Below are positions 18,843 to 28,054 of a DNA stretch of 64,000 nt, in pieces (the first letter of the stretch is position 1; every line of letters begins with the position of its first letter). Source of the DNA: Ruminococcaceae bacterium UBA3903. Lineage in GTDB: Bacteria > Bacillota > Clostridia > Oscillospirales > Acutalibacteraceae. The notes under the pieces were generated by a model, which was not told the DNA's origin, did no database searches, and worked only from the letters and a program-made list of their open reading frames with translations. A program made the translations under genes and the position numbers. The stretch is from the NCBI GenBank assembly GCA_002391625.1, contig DGFJ01000034.1, forward strand, positions 1 through 64,000, given 5' to 3'.

Positions 18843-19871
18843 CTATGTTAAAGACACCAACAGCATACCGCCTACCATCAACACATAAAGAATATTAATT
18901 ATGTAAAACTTAACCATAATGGCTACATATTCACGAATAAACGCACCACACCAATAGTACAGTGCTGTTTTACAGCCAACACCCTCCGCTTTTTTAATAT
19001 GAAGCCTTTTAGCATACAAGCCTGTACGGAATACATGATAATTATTGGTGACAAACACACAGGAGTAATTTGGGATTATACCTTCCATTATGTCCTTGGA
19101 AAACTTTAGGTTTTCGTAAGTAGTGGTAGACTTATCCTCTACAATAATATCATCTTCAGGGATACCCCTATTCAGCAAATAACTTTTCATCGCCTGTGCT
19201 TCAGATATATCCTCATCGCTGCCTTTACCGCCTGACACAATTATCTTAGCGTACCTTATTCTTTTATTGCTTTGCACCTTCTGATTATGATTTTTCTTAT
19301 ATACCTCAATGCCCTTATCAATTCGTTTGGCAAGCAATGGTGATACCTCACTTCCATTTAACAGACCTGCGCCATGTATTATTATAAAGTCACGATTAAC
19401 TCGCTTTGGAATAAAGCTGTAAAGCACCGAGTATATAAAAAAGGCTGCAAAGGTAAAGATAAAATATCCCATCAGCATTGCCAACGCAAATGTTAAGGAA
19501 TTCACGATCCTATTCACATAATTTACAAACAAAACATAGACGATTAGTCCACCAAAGACCCAGACAGATAGCCCTACAAAAATTGATAAAGCATTTTTAA
19601 GATTTACCCCCTCACGCCTAAGAGTTAAAATACCAGCCAATATAAAAATAACTGATGTGGTTAAAACACACAATGGGCATAAAATAAATACAATCCCCAT
19701 CACTGCTATTTCCACCCAGCCATTCTGTGGATATATAACGTCCAATGACAGCAGCCCAAAAAACAGTGCCAGCAATAAAAACACAGCATTACGAAATCTT
19801 AGCTTTTCTATACAGAACGAAATTATAAAAACAATAGAAAATAAAATTGTACATATTATTACTATATTCAT
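18843..19871 (-). CDS. YdcF/SanA-family (DUF218) membrane protein
   Basis: 342 residues. The N-terminal half holds about five hydrophobic segments (about 3-25, 30-48, 55-85, 95-118, 130-155). The C-terminal DUF218 domain (about 165-310) has IIHGAGL, IVSGGKGSDEDISEAQAM, the nearby acidic EDKSTTTYENL and FVTNNYHVFRTG. Proteins of this group are linked to cell-envelope precursor metabolism, but no reaction is established. ATG 19877 lies against AAAGGAGG; ATG 19871 has correct spacing and is preferred. A last membrane helix ends the protein. Confidence 0.85.
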   Translation of the reverse strand: MNIVIICTILFSIVFIISFCIEKLRFRNAVFLLLALFFGLLSLDVIYPQNGWVEIAVMGIVFILCPLCVLTTSVIFILAGILTLRREGVNLKNALSIFVGLSVWVFGGLIVYVLFVNYVNRIVNSLTFALAMLMGYFIFTFAAFFIYSVLYSFIPKRVNRDFIIIHGAGLLNGSEVSPLLAKRIDKGIEVYKKNHNQKVQSNKRIRYAKIIVSGGKGSDEDISEAQAMKSYLLNRGIPEDDIIVEDKSTTTYENLKFSKDIMEGIIPNYSCVFVTNNYHVFRTGLYAKRLHIKKAEGVGCKTALYYWCGAFIREYVAIMVKFYIINILYVLMVGGMLLVSLT

Positions 19872-20442
19872 AGGCATCCTCCTTTTACGGCTATTGTATC
19901 ACATTGCTGTATCCCTTTCAATGTAGTATACAACTCTTTAATTTATAACCAGATAGCCAGCATCAAACAATGCCATCCTAAATAATCGTTAGCACCACAT
20001 TCAATATCTTAAAAATTGTGTTTGTGTTTTCCTGTTCTGTAATATAAACTATTCGCTTAAAATCAGTGATTGCCTACACTTCATAAAATTTATTTTATCC
20101 CCACCTTAGCTACCCACTTACAATAAAGTATCCTGCAATAGCTATTGCCCTTAGCAATTTGATTTTCATTAAAGCATTTACCGTTCCCATCTTCACACAT
20201 ATAATTTTGTATTAAATGGTAATTACTTCTTTTCTGTTTAATTCCATATAAATTTCTTATTATTTATGTTACACTTTTTAAGCCTTTCATTGCAATTAGC
20301 TGTCTAGTAAGGGCAGCTTCACAAAACCGTCACACAACCTTTTATATGTTTTCAGATTCTACACATACAAAATTCTTAATTATTTAATATACTATTAGCT
20401 GTTAACAGCCTCACCTATAATTAAAAAGAAGGAAGTAACCTT
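19872..20442. other. 571-base divergent intergenic region
   Basis: Lies between divergently transcribed genes and should carry both promoters. It is AT-rich with no open frame of note. A TATACT at about 20388-20393 is a possible -10 element for the downstream plus-strand gene but lacks a clear -35. No repeat, RNA or attachment site was recognised. Confidence 0.4.
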
Positions 20443-21759
20443 ATGAAAAAAATGACAATAAAGCTATTAATTGATGTTGTGCTGTGCTGCATATGGGTAT
20501 CCCTAATGACCTACAATTTCACAGGTGCTTTTATGCACGAGGTACTTGGAATCGGTATTCTAATATTGCTAATATTACATATCGGACTAAACCACAAATG
20601 GATATGTAAGGTAACTGCCACATTCTTTGACGATGGTTTTAACCTAAATAAGGCTAGATATATCTGCGACCTTGTATTGCTGATATTATCAATTTTCACG
20701 GGCATTAGCGGTGTAATAATCTCTAAGGAATTATTTCCCTTCTTCTCCATAGGTAGCTATGGTGTACTGTCATCACTACATAATATAGCAGCATATGGCT
20801 CATTGATCGTTATAGGAATACACGTAGGCTTTCATATAAAAATGATTATTGGTTATTTTAGAAATCTATTTAAGATAAAATCCGTAAGCAGGGCTAGAAA
20901 CATCGCTTGTAAGCTGATAGCTGTAGCAATAATATTATACGGAATAAAAGCCTCTAACGATTATGGTGTACCCAACCTGTATATTCCATCTAACAATACA
21001 GGTAACTCAAGGGTGTCTATTACCAACCCAGCTAACACAGCCCTTGCCATATCCACAGGATATTCTATAGTTCAAATGGTGTCCGAAACGCCATCTGCTG
21101 GCGAAAGTTTAGAGGATTATTTGGGCAGATTAATCTGCACAGGCTGTCACAAAAATTGTTCCTTGTTAAGCCCACAATGTGGCAAGGGCCGACAGCAGGT
21201 GGCTCAAGCAACGGAAATTTATACCTCCAGCACTGAAGCTGTACCCACCTCTGCACCTACAGCTCCCCAGTCAAGCAGTGACATCACAGCAAACAACAGC
21301 ACTAAAACCGATGAAAATAATTCTGCTATTAATTCTACTCCTACTGCTGTTCCAGAAACCCCAACATTGGAAGATTACCTAAGTAAATTATTTTGCACTG
21401 GTTGCAGTAGACATTGTTCTCTGTTAAGTCCACAATGCAGTAAAGGCACAGCTCAAGCAGAACAGGCACAACGGGAATATAGCCAAACAGTAGCTGTAGA
21501 GAACGCCACAGCTGCACCAACACAGGGTCGTGAACAATCCACTACAGGCGATAATAACGCCACACAGCCCACAGCCCAGCAACCCACACAGTCCCCCTCT
21601 GCTACAAGCACTATTCCTGACACACCAGAAAATCCCGTAGAAAAGCTATTAACACAGCCACTGCCTATTATTGGTATGTACTCTACGATAACCTATTACT
21701 TATCAGAGCTTTTAACACGCAAACGTAAAAAGAAGCCATCTGATAGACCATATCGTTAG
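20443..21759 (+). CDS. haem-type membrane protein (DUF4405-like) with two Cys4 repeats
   Basis: 438 residues, not a family I can name fully. Residues 1-170 contain about five membrane helices with paired histidines (MHEV and LLILHIGLNHK, then SSLHNI and GIHVGFH), the pattern of DUF4405/cytochrome-b561-like proteins binding two haems. After a linker, a 27-residue motif occurs twice, at residues 223-249 and 309-335: LEDYL, then Cys-x2-Cys-x3-Cys-x6-Cys (Cys232/235/239/246 and Cys318/321/325/332), then KG. Each copy is followed by a long Thr/Ser/Ala/Pro/Gln-rich spacer. A weakly hydrophobic stretch and RKRKKK end the protein. The cysteines suggest iron-sulfur or other metal binding, so an electron-transfer role is an inference. 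Confidence 0.8.
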   Translation: MKKMTIKLLIDVVLCCIWVSLMTYNFTGAFMHEVLGIGILILLILHIGLNHKWICKVTATFFDDGFNLNKARYICDLVLLILSIFTGISGVIISKELFPFFSIGSYGVLSSLHNIAAYGSLIVIGIHVGFHIKMIIGYFRNLFKIKSVSRARNIACKLIAVAIILYGIKASNDYGVPNLYIPSNNTGNSRVSITNPANTALAISTGYSIVQMVSETPSAGESLEDYLGRLICTGCHKNCSLLSPQCGKGRQQVAQATEIYTSSTEAVPTSAPTAPQSSSDITANNSTKTDENNSAINSTPTAVPETPTLEDYLSKLFCTGCSRHCSLLSPQCSKGTAQAEQAQREYSQTVAVENATAAPTQGREQSTTGDNNATQPTAQQPTQSPSATSTIPDTPENPVEKLLTQPLPIIGMYSTITYYLSELLTRKRKKKPSDRPYR

Positions 21760-22066
21760 AGCAGTATTCATACACATTATTAACAGGCTAGTTATATTAA
21801 ACCAATGGGGTGTGAGGGGACTTCATCCCCTATCCTCCTCTTGTATTTGCCCAGTCCCAAGCCTTTTGTTTAGGTGTTCCACGCAATTTTAAATTCTTAA
21901 ATTTGGCACTTATCTTTTCCCTCTATTTCCGCATATGTTGCCTTATTCTCCCCCTTATCCACTCATTATACTGTTTTATTTTGCTCTTAGCTAACAAGTT
22001 CCTACTACCAAGCCTGTAGCCAACCTTCACCTCCAGACTATCGCCCATTTTGGGCAAAGCAACAAA
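21760..22066. other. intergenic region without a recognised gene
   Basis: About 300 bases. A short hairpin (ggggacttcatcccc, about 21816-21830) just after the plus-strand gene may serve as its terminator but lacks a T-run. Nothing else is supported. Confidence 0.4.
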
Positions 22067-22096
22067 ATGGCAATGGATTAAAAAATCCATTGCCAT
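22067..22096. terminator. terminator after the AbrB-like gene
   Basis: A perfect 13-bp stem (atggcaatggatt / aatccattgccat) with a 4-base loop. T-rich on both sides, so it can act bidirectionally. Confidence 0.85.
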
Positions 22097-22136
22097 TATC
22101 ATTTTATTGCTAATCCCGCATATAAATAAATGTGAA

Positions 22137-22400
22137 TTACTTTTTCATTTCTTCCATACATTCTTCACATATTAACTGACCCTTAAACATGGTCAAATTT
22201 CTAATGTTACCACAAAAAATACAACCGGGCTGGTACTTTCTCATAAGTATGCCGTTATCCTCCATAATCAATTCAATGGCATCGTTCTTATCCATATGAT
22301 ATGCTTTTCGCATTAATGATGGTATAACAATCCTTCCTAAATTATCAATGTTACATACCTGACCTACGGGGATATTTTTCTTTTCATCTTTCTTCATCAT
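22137..22400 (-). CDS. AbrB/SpoVT-family transition-state regulator with C-terminal zinc-ribbon-like tail
   Basis: 87 residues. The N-terminal swapped-hairpin domain is typical of AbrB (NIDNLGRIVIPSLMRKAYHMD, about 17-37). The C-terminal 30 residues carry Cys-x2-Cys (CIFCG) and Cys-x2-Cys (CEEC), a likely metal-binding ribbon seen in some clostridial AbrB proteins but absent from Bacillus AbrB. It should bind DNA and regulate growth-phase genes; targets are unknown. AAAGGAG precedes ATG 22400. Confidence 0.88.
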   Translation of the reverse strand: MMKKDEKKNIPVGQVCNIDNLGRIVIPSLMRKAYHMDKNDAIELIMEDNGILMRKYQPGCIFCGNIRNLTMFKGQLICEECMEEMKK

Positions 22401-22562
22401 AAACTTCTCCTTTTGTCACTAATCCTTTTTTTCTCATTCATCTACCTAAAATCATAATTATTACTATCTTCCGCATGTGTTAATTCTACCAAATTATGGC
22501 ATAAAAGTCAATGTTTTTATTATTTATTTTGTATAATTTACAATTCGACAGAGGTGCATAAG

Positions 22563-23138
22563 ATGCTTAATTATATCTGGGGAGGAATTATGGTAGTATC
22601 TGTCGTAATTTCGTTTTTTATGGGGACAACGGGTGCTGTAAGCGATGCCATAATATCAGGTGGTAAAGCATCTATAGATTTGCTAATTACTATGCTTAGC
22701 ATGATGTGCCTGTGGAACGGTATTATGAAGATAGCAGAATTTGGAGGTATAACCAGTATTCTATCACGCATTTTTGCACCTGTCTTAAACAAATTATTTC
22801 CAAATTATAAACACGACATTGAAACCTCCTCTGCTATATGCTCCAACGTTACAGCTAATCTATTAGGATTAGGTAATGCCGCTACACCCTTAGGAATAGA
22901 AGCCATGAAACGTATGCAAAAAGCTAACCCTCAAAAAGATACCGCAAACAACAGTATGATTATGTTTGTAGTGCTGAATACAGCATCTATACAATTAGTA
23001 CCAACCACTATAGCTATTTTAAGGGATAAGGCAGGTGCTGTGTCACCAATGGATATAGTTCCATGTGTTTGGATAAGCTCACTGTTCGCCTTATTAGTAG
23101 GCATAACAATAACAAGGCTGCTGGAAAAAGGAGGGTGA
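22563..23138 (+). CDS. spmA: spore maturation protein A
   Basis: Membrane protein of 191 residues of the nucleoside-recognition (Gate) domain family, needed for spore core dehydration. Conserved segments: GGKASIDLLITMLSMMCLWNGIMKIAE, NVTANLLGLGNAATPLGIEAM (about 95-115) and FVVLNTASIQLVPTT. GTG 22554 is in frame, but GAGGTG precedes ATG 22563 at the right distance. spmB follows 4 bases later. Confidence 0.95.
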   Translation: MLNYIWGGIMVVSVVISFFMGTTGAVSDAIISGGKASIDLLITMLSMMCLWNGIMKIAEFGGITSILSRIFAPVLNKLFPNYKHDIETSSAICSNVTANLLGLGNAATPLGIEAMKRMQKANPQKDTANNSMIMFVVLNTASIQLVPTTIAILRDKAGAVSPMDIVPCVWISSLFALLVGITITRLLEKGG

Positions 23139-23142
23139 ACAC

Positions 23143-23664
23143 ATGAACAATATTGGAGCTTTTGTATTACCGATTGCTATAGGAATAATAGTGCTGTTTG
23201 GTATCCTAAAGCGTGTACCTGTTTTTGACGTGTTTTTACAGGGTGCAAGGGAGGGTATCCTCTCTACATACCGCATAGCACCATCTATAGTAGGTTTGGT
23301 GGTAGCAGTATCCATGCTAAACGCCAGCGGTGCTTTTCAGCTGTTAGGTAACGCCATATCACCTGTAGCAGATTTTCTAGGTTTTCCCACACAGGTATTA
23401 CCCTTAATGCTGCTGCGTCCAGTGTCCGGCAGCGGCTCTTTGGCAGTATTAAACGATATACTAACCAGCAATGGTGCTGACAGCTTTGCTGGGCGAGTAG
23501 CTGCTGTTATGATGGGTTCTACAGAAACAACATTTTATGCTATAGCAGTTTACTATGGTGCCATAGGAATTAAAAAAATACGTCACACTGTGGCTGCCGC
23601 ATTGTGTGCAGATTTTGCAGGTGCTGTTATGGCAGTGCTGACAGTACGATTGTTCTTTAGTTAA
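23143..23664 (+). CDS. spmB: spore maturation protein B
   Basis: 173-residue partner of SpmA with the same Gate fold. Conserved PLMLLRPVSGSGSLAVLNDIL (about 85-105) and MGSTETTFYAIAVYYG (about 123-138). AAAAAGGAGGG lies before its ATG in the spmA 3' end, so the pair is translationally linked. It ends tail to tail with, and 8 bases inside, the minus-strand SpoVAF-like gene. Confidence 0.95.
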   Translation: MNNIGAFVLPIAIGIIVLFGILKRVPVFDVFLQGAREGILSTYRIAPSIVGLVVAVSMLNASGAFQLLGNAISPVADFLGFPTQVLPLMLLRPVSGSGSLAVLNDILTSNGADSFAGRVAAVMMGSTETTFYAIAVYYGAIGIKKIRHTVAAALCADFAGAVMAVLTVRLFFS

Positions 23665-25057
23665 TAATTCGTCTGCGAAAAATCTTATTAAATAGTTTTT
23701 TACCGTTAAATGGTATCAGCGGATACAGGTAGCTTTTACCAGAAACGGTTTTATTGGTAACCAACAGCACTAAAATTAAAATAACTCCAATTATAAATCC
23801 CCATACATTAAAAAGCCACGTTAGTATTAGCAGCATAATCCTTAAGAACTTTAAGGAATACCCTAGCTCGTAGCTTGGCTGCGAGTAGTTGGCAATAGCC
23901 ACAAATGCCATATACAGCATTGATTCAGTAGAAAACCAACCAACCTTCACAGCAAAATCACTTAAAGCGATAGCGCCTATGATACTTAAGCTGGCACTTA
24001 AAGAGCTAGGGGTTTTCATTGATGCCAGCCGCAGCCCATCTATGGCTATCTCCAAAATTATCAGCTGCCAAAATATAGGTATGTTTACTGGTTCAGTGGT
24101 CAGCACAAACTTAAAAAAATCTGGTACAAGCTGTGGATTTTGTAACGCCAGCAACCAAATAGGAGTAATAATCAATGTTGATAAGGTTACTAAATATCTG
24201 GTAAACCGTATATAGGTACCTGTAATAGGTGGAAAGTAATAATCATCCGCCTCCTCCACAATATCAAAAATAGATGTTGGTAAAATCAATGCTGAAGGAG
24301 AGTTGTCAACCATAATTACAATATTGCCATCAAGCAAGGCTGATGCCGTAGTATCAGGTCGCTCTGTATATTTCACCTTTGGAAAAGGGTTATACCAATG
24401 ATGGTGGTATATAGCCTCTAGTAAGCTTTGTTGATTCATAGTCAAGGAGTCCACTTTTACATTTTTAATCTGCCTTGTTATCCGTTCCAGCAGCTTGTGA
24501 TCTACCTTGTTGTCCATGTAGCATATAGCTACGTCGGTTTTAGACACTGTACCTACCACATATGCCTTAACACACAATTCGCTGTCACGTATTCGGCGTC
24601 GTATCAGAGCTATATTACTTACCATGGTTTCCACAAAGCCATCCTTAGAACCACGCATAACCTTGTCCTTTTCAGGCTCTGTGGTTTCCCGCTGGGGATA
24701 TGTGCGTGTATCCAGCATTATTGCCTTATCAAAGCCGTCAATTACTACAGCACATACACCAGATAAAACCTGCATGGTTATTTGATCTAAATCTCCAAGA
24801 GCGTCCACCTCTACATAAGGCACACAATTTTCTGTAAAAATCTTTGGCGTTGCCATAAGCTCTTCCTTGTCAACACCATAAAAGAATTCCATTATTTTTT
24901 CCATTACCTCATCCTTTATCAGTCCATCAATAAAGTATAAGGTAGCCTGTCTGTTCTTTATTACAATATCACGGTTGATAAGGTCAAAGCTGTTCTCATA
25001 TCTCAATGCAGTTTTCATAATACTTCTATTATTACCTATATCTTTTTCTAATATCAT
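23657..25057 (-). CDS. spoVAF: GerA-family spore protein, SpoVAF-like
   Basis: 466 residues. A soluble N-terminal region (about 1-280) with FDLINRDIVIKNRQATLYFIDGLIKDE and LLEAIYHHHWYNPFPKVKYTERPD is followed by the GerA membrane domain (about 285-450) with several helices and the pattern TEPVNIPIFWQLIILEIAIDGLRLASMKTPSSL. Size and N-terminus fit SpoVAF better than a germinant-receptor A subunit, which also normally sits with B and C subunits not seen here. Its usual spoVA neighbours are absent too. The gene symbol is tentative. GAAAGGAC precedes the ATG. Confidence 0.8.
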   Translation of the reverse strand: MILEKDIGNNRSIMKTALRYENSFDLINRDIVIKNRQATLYFIDGLIKDEVMEKIMEFFYGVDKEELMATPKIFTENCVPYVEVDALGDLDQITMQVLSGVCAVVIDGFDKAIMLDTRTYPQRETTEPEKDKVMRGSKDGFVETMVSNIALIRRRIRDSELCVKAYVVGTVSKTDVAICYMDNKVDHKLLERITRQIKNVKVDSLTMNQQSLLEAIYHHHWYNPFPKVKYTERPDTTASALLDGNIVIMVDNSPSALILPTSIFDIVEEADDYYFPPITGTYIRFTRYLVTLSTLIITPIWLLALQNPQLVPDFFKFVLTTEPVNIPIFWQLIILEIAIDGLRLASMKTPSSLSASLSIIGAIALSDFAVKVGWFSTESMLYMAFVAIANYSQPSYELGYSLKFLRIMLLILTWLFNVWGFIIGVILILVLLVTNKTVSGKSYLYPLIPFNGKKLFNKIFRRRIIN

Positions 25058-25167
25058 TTGTACGTCCTTTCTCTACTATATGTCTGTTTTCATACAGAAT
25101 AGTTTGCCATTTTTTTGTAAAATTATTAAACAATCTCATAAAATGCAAAAAATATTATAGAAAATGG

Positions 25168-25196
25168 TTGACAAATTAATACACAAAACATATAAT
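25168..25196 (+). promoter_or_regulatory. consensus sigma-A promoter of the trpB T-box transcript
   Basis: TTGACA (25168-25173) and TATAAT (25191-25196), both perfect, with a 17-base spacer. Transcription should begin near 25203. Confidence 0.9.
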
Positions 25197-25202
25197 GTGT
25201 GC

Positions 25203-25475
25203 ATACAAACAAACCAATGATTAAGATTAGTAGCTATAGAGCAAGCTTTCAGAGAGCTGTATGTGGTGGGATTGCAGCAGTGTATGCTATGGTGAATGGA
25301 CTTATGAGGGCACGGTGAACAGATAAAGCTAAGTAGCCAAGACGGGGTTATCCTCTGCCGTTATCAAGGAGGGCACATTGATAGATGTGATAGTGGGTTA
25401 GTAATAACCAAGCTGGGTGGTACCACGGAAGATATGCTTTCGTCCCTATTTATAGGGATGAAGGCTTTTTTTATT
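25203..25475 (+). promoter_or_regulatory. T-box leader with a tryptophan specifier
   Basis: The invariant T-box GGGTGGTACCACGG is at 25415-25428, inside the antiterminator. A terminator follows (stem ttcgtccct / agggatgaa, then seven T at 25465-25472). In stem I, GGTGAATGGAC gives the specifier TGG at 25297-25299, a tryptophan codon, agreeing with the gene downstream. Uncharged tRNA-Trp should bind the leader and let transcription continue into trpB. Confidence 0.9.
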
Positions 25476-25578
25476 ATCTTTTTTACAATTAGTGTATTTC
25501 CAAGCTATGTAGCATTTAACACGGGCTTAATCAGCTAATAATACTATGAAAAAATATTAAATAAAGGAGTTTTTTTAT

Positions 25579-26955
25579 ATGACAAAGATACCCTACAGAT
25601 TTTACCTGCCGGAAAACGAGATACCAACACAGTGGTACAATATGCGAGCTGACATGAAGGAACAACCAGATCCATTAATAAATCCTGCTACAATGAAGCC
25701 TGCCACGGAGGAGGATTTATACCCTGTTTTCTGTAAAAAGTTAGCCCATCAGGAGATGGACAGCACCACTAGATACATTGACATCCCAGAGCCTATTAGG
25801 GAAATGTACAAGATATATAGGCCGTCCCCACTAATTAGGGCATACAACCTAGAAAAGGCTCTAGGAACTCCTGCCAAAATTTATTATAAATTTGAGGGCA
25901 ACAACACATCTGGAAGTCATAAACTAAACTCTGCCATAGCCCAAGCTTATTATGCAAAGGACCAAGGCTTAACCTCACTAACAACAGAAACAGGTGCAGG
26001 TCAATGGGGTACAGCCTTAAGTGAGGCTTGTTCATATTTTGGTATCCCCCTGACTGTATATATGGTTAAGGTTTCCTATGAACAAAAGCCATTTAGAAAA
26101 ACCGTAATGCAGACCTTTGACGCTAATATCATTCCTAGTCCTAGCAGCACCACAAGCATAGGACGAAAAATTTTATCAGAAAATCCCAACACTACCGGCA
26201 GTTTAGGCTGTGCTATATCTGAGGCTGTAGAAACCGCCACATCAACAGAGGGCTGCCGTTATGTTCTGGGTTCCGTATTAAATCAGGTTTTACTGCACCA
26301 ATCTATAATCGGCTTAGAAAGTAAAAAAGCCATGGAAATTTTAGGTGAATACCCAGACGTTGTTATCGGCTGTGCAGGCGGTGGCTCTAATCTGGGTGGT
26401 TTAATAGCACCGTTCATGCAGGATAAGCTAACAGGTAAAGCTAACCCCCGCATAGTAGCCATTGAACCAGCGTCATGCCCATCTATGACTCGTGGTAAAT
26501 ACGCCTACGACTTCTGTAACACTGGAAAAATAACACCGATGGCACGTATGTACACCTTAGGCAGCAGCTTTATACCATCTGCTAACCACGCAGGCGGTTT
26601 ACGTTATCATGGTATGTCACCTATTCTATCTAAGCTATACCATGACGGCTATATGGAGGCTAAATCAGTGGAACAGTCAAGGGTATTCGAGGCTGCTGTA
26701 ATGTTCTCAAAGCTAGAAACCATCTTACCCGCACCTGAATCCGCTCATGCTATTCGTGGTGCTATAGACGAAGCATTACACTGTAAGGAAACAGGTGAGG
26801 CAAAGACAATTTTATTTGGTCTAACAGGTACAGGTTACTTTGACATGACTGCATATTCAGCGTATATGGAAAAACGCATGACAGACTACGTTCCAACTGA
26901 CGAGGAACTACAAGCGAGCTTTGACAAGCTGCCAACAATCCCAACTATGGAATGA
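25579..26955 (+). CDS. trpB: stand-alone tryptophan synthase beta subunit, TrpB2 type
   Basis: PLP enzyme of 458 residues that joins indole and L-serine to make tryptophan. The PLP lysine is Lys115 in SGSHKLNSA; TETGAGQWGTALS (about 137) and the phosphate-binding CAGGGSNLGG (about 265) are present. The long N-terminal extension and the LYPVF and RPSPLIRA segments identify the TrpB2 subgroup rather than TrpB1. No trpA or other trp gene is near, so the enzyme probably works on free indole, or trpA is elsewhere. It is expressed from a tryptophan T-box. AAAGGAG precedes the ATG. Confidence 0.93.
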   Translation: MTKIPYRFYLPENEIPTQWYNMRADMKEQPDPLINPATMKPATEEDLYPVFCKKLAHQEMDSTTRYIDIPEPIREMYKIYRPSPLIRAYNLEKALGTPAKIYYKFEGNNTSGSHKLNSAIAQAYYAKDQGLTSLTTETGAGQWGTALSEACSYFGIPLTVYMVKVSYEQKPFRKTVMQTFDANIIPSPSSTTSIGRKILSENPNTTGSLGCAISEAVETATSTEGCRYVLGSVLNQVLLHQSIIGLESKKAMEILGEYPDVVIGCAGGGSNLGGLIAPFMQDKLTGKANPRIVAIEPASCPSMTRGKYAYDFCNTGKITPMARMYTLGSSFIPSANHAGGLRYHGMSPILSKLYHDGYMEAKSVEQSRVFEAAVMFSKLETILPAPESAHAIRGAIDEALHCKETGEAKTILFGLTGTGYFDMTAYSAYMEKRMTDYVPTDEELQASFDKLPTIPTME

Positions 26956-27165
26956 TTTTTATAAAGTGATCCTTAATCAGTATTTTTCTAAGTATTTTTC
27001 TATACACAGGTCATTTTAATTCTAAATCACAATAAGACCATAGATAAAATTTATGAGCAATCCCTTACCAAAGCATATAATAATAACGTAGCATTATAAA
27101 AAGCTCCACAACTTGTCTATGGCTCTAATAAAGTTTAATGTAAAATTAACAACCACAAAAGTTAA

Positions 27166-27197
27166 CAGGGAACAACACTATTACGTGCTGTTCCCTG
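27166..27197 (+). terminator. probable terminator after trpB
   Basis: A 9-bp stem (cagggaaca / tgttccctg) with a 14-base loop and only a weak T-rich tail. The rest of the 336-base interval 26956-27291 shows no gene or RNA. Confidence 0.45.
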
Positions 27198-27291
27198 CTT
27201 GTGTATTATAAGACTTATGTAAAGCTACATTTTCGCCACCAACAAAAGGATTAGTGGTGTACTATTTGATTTTAAATTATAACGGCGGTGG

Positions 27292-27684
27292 TTAGAATAA
27301 AAACAATCCACAACCAATTAAAATAACACCAATTACAAAAACTGCTATACCAATGGTTTTTATCATATTCACATTGTTTTTTATTTGACGCTTCTTTATC
27401 TGTTCAGGTGTCCCAAATGGCAACAGAAAGTACAGCAATCCCATTAATATTAATACAACGCCTGCCAAGAACGCAGGTATTTCACTAGGTGATAATACAG
27501 CCCAAAATCCAGCTATAATCAGCCCTAACAAGCAGCAAAAATTAATAACGGAAAACAACTTACCTTTATTCCTCATGGTGCGATAATACCGTTTAGCTGT
27601 TTGTTCACATACATCATCACAATATTGTTGTTGATAGGAAATTTCTTTGCCACAATATTCACATTTTTTCATTTTATATGCCAT
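27292..27684 (-). CDS. small zinc-ribbon membrane protein of unknown function
   Basis: 130 residues. The N-terminus has a zinc-ribbon pattern (CEYCGKEI, then YCDDVCEQ, residues about 8-30), like those in DUF2116-type proteins, followed by three hydrophobic helices (about 43-65, 70-88, 105-129). ATG 27684 lies against GGGAG, while ATG 27672 is 12 bases from it; neither spacing is ideal. No neighbour suggests a job. Confidence 0.65.
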   Translation of the reverse strand: MAYKMKKCEYCGKEISYQQQYCDDVCEQTAKRYYRTMRNKGKLFSVINFCCLLGLIIAGFWAVLSPSEIPAFLAGVVLILMGLLYFLLPFGTPEQIKKRQIKNNVNMIKTIGIAVFVIGVILIGCGLFLF

Positions 27685-27778
27685 CTCCCTAATTACCTAC
27701 GTTACATTGAATACCTTGTTTTAAAACTTCAAATTATCACGTATTATAACACAGTTAATCACTTTTTTCAATCTGCTA

Positions 27779-27949
27779 TCACGGCAACGCATTATATGTG
27801 TCCTTATACGTTTTTAAATCCTGCACATCGGAAAGCTTGGTTATTGAACCTGATACTCCCGTGCTGTACTGGGTTCTACTAAGATAACTATCAAGCTTAC
27901 TGGAATCAACTACTTTCTGCAAAACAGTAGGTGTTCGCCTAATACCCAT
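27779..27949 (-). pseudogene. gene fragment of unknown origin
   Basis: The minus strand carries 56 codons of protein-like composition (TPTVLQKVVDSSKLDSYLSR ... ITKLSDVQDLKTYKDTYN) that stop abruptly and have no ribosome binding site. The frame continues upstream to 28009 with poor composition. This looks like the truncated end or middle of a larger, possibly mobile, gene. I do not recognise the family. It lies in a patchy 370-base interval (27685-28054) otherwise without features. Confidence 0.3.
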
Positions 27950-28054
27950 TTGAGTGGGCTGGTAGTTGTGGATGTGAGGGGATTTTTGCAGAGGGATTTG
28001 AACCTGCACTACGCAAAATGCTCAAATAACAAGTTCAGCAAACTAGAAGTTGTA

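Noticed and set aside
23657..25057. Germinant receptor A subunit (gerAA)
   Set aside because: No B or C receptor subunits are adjacent, and the length and N-terminus fit SpoVAF better, although the two are related.
27980..28010. Possible tRNA 3' end, from GGTTCAAATCC on the minus strand
   Set aside because: The flanking bases do not form a five-pair T-stem or an acceptor stem, and there is no D or anticodon arm upstream.
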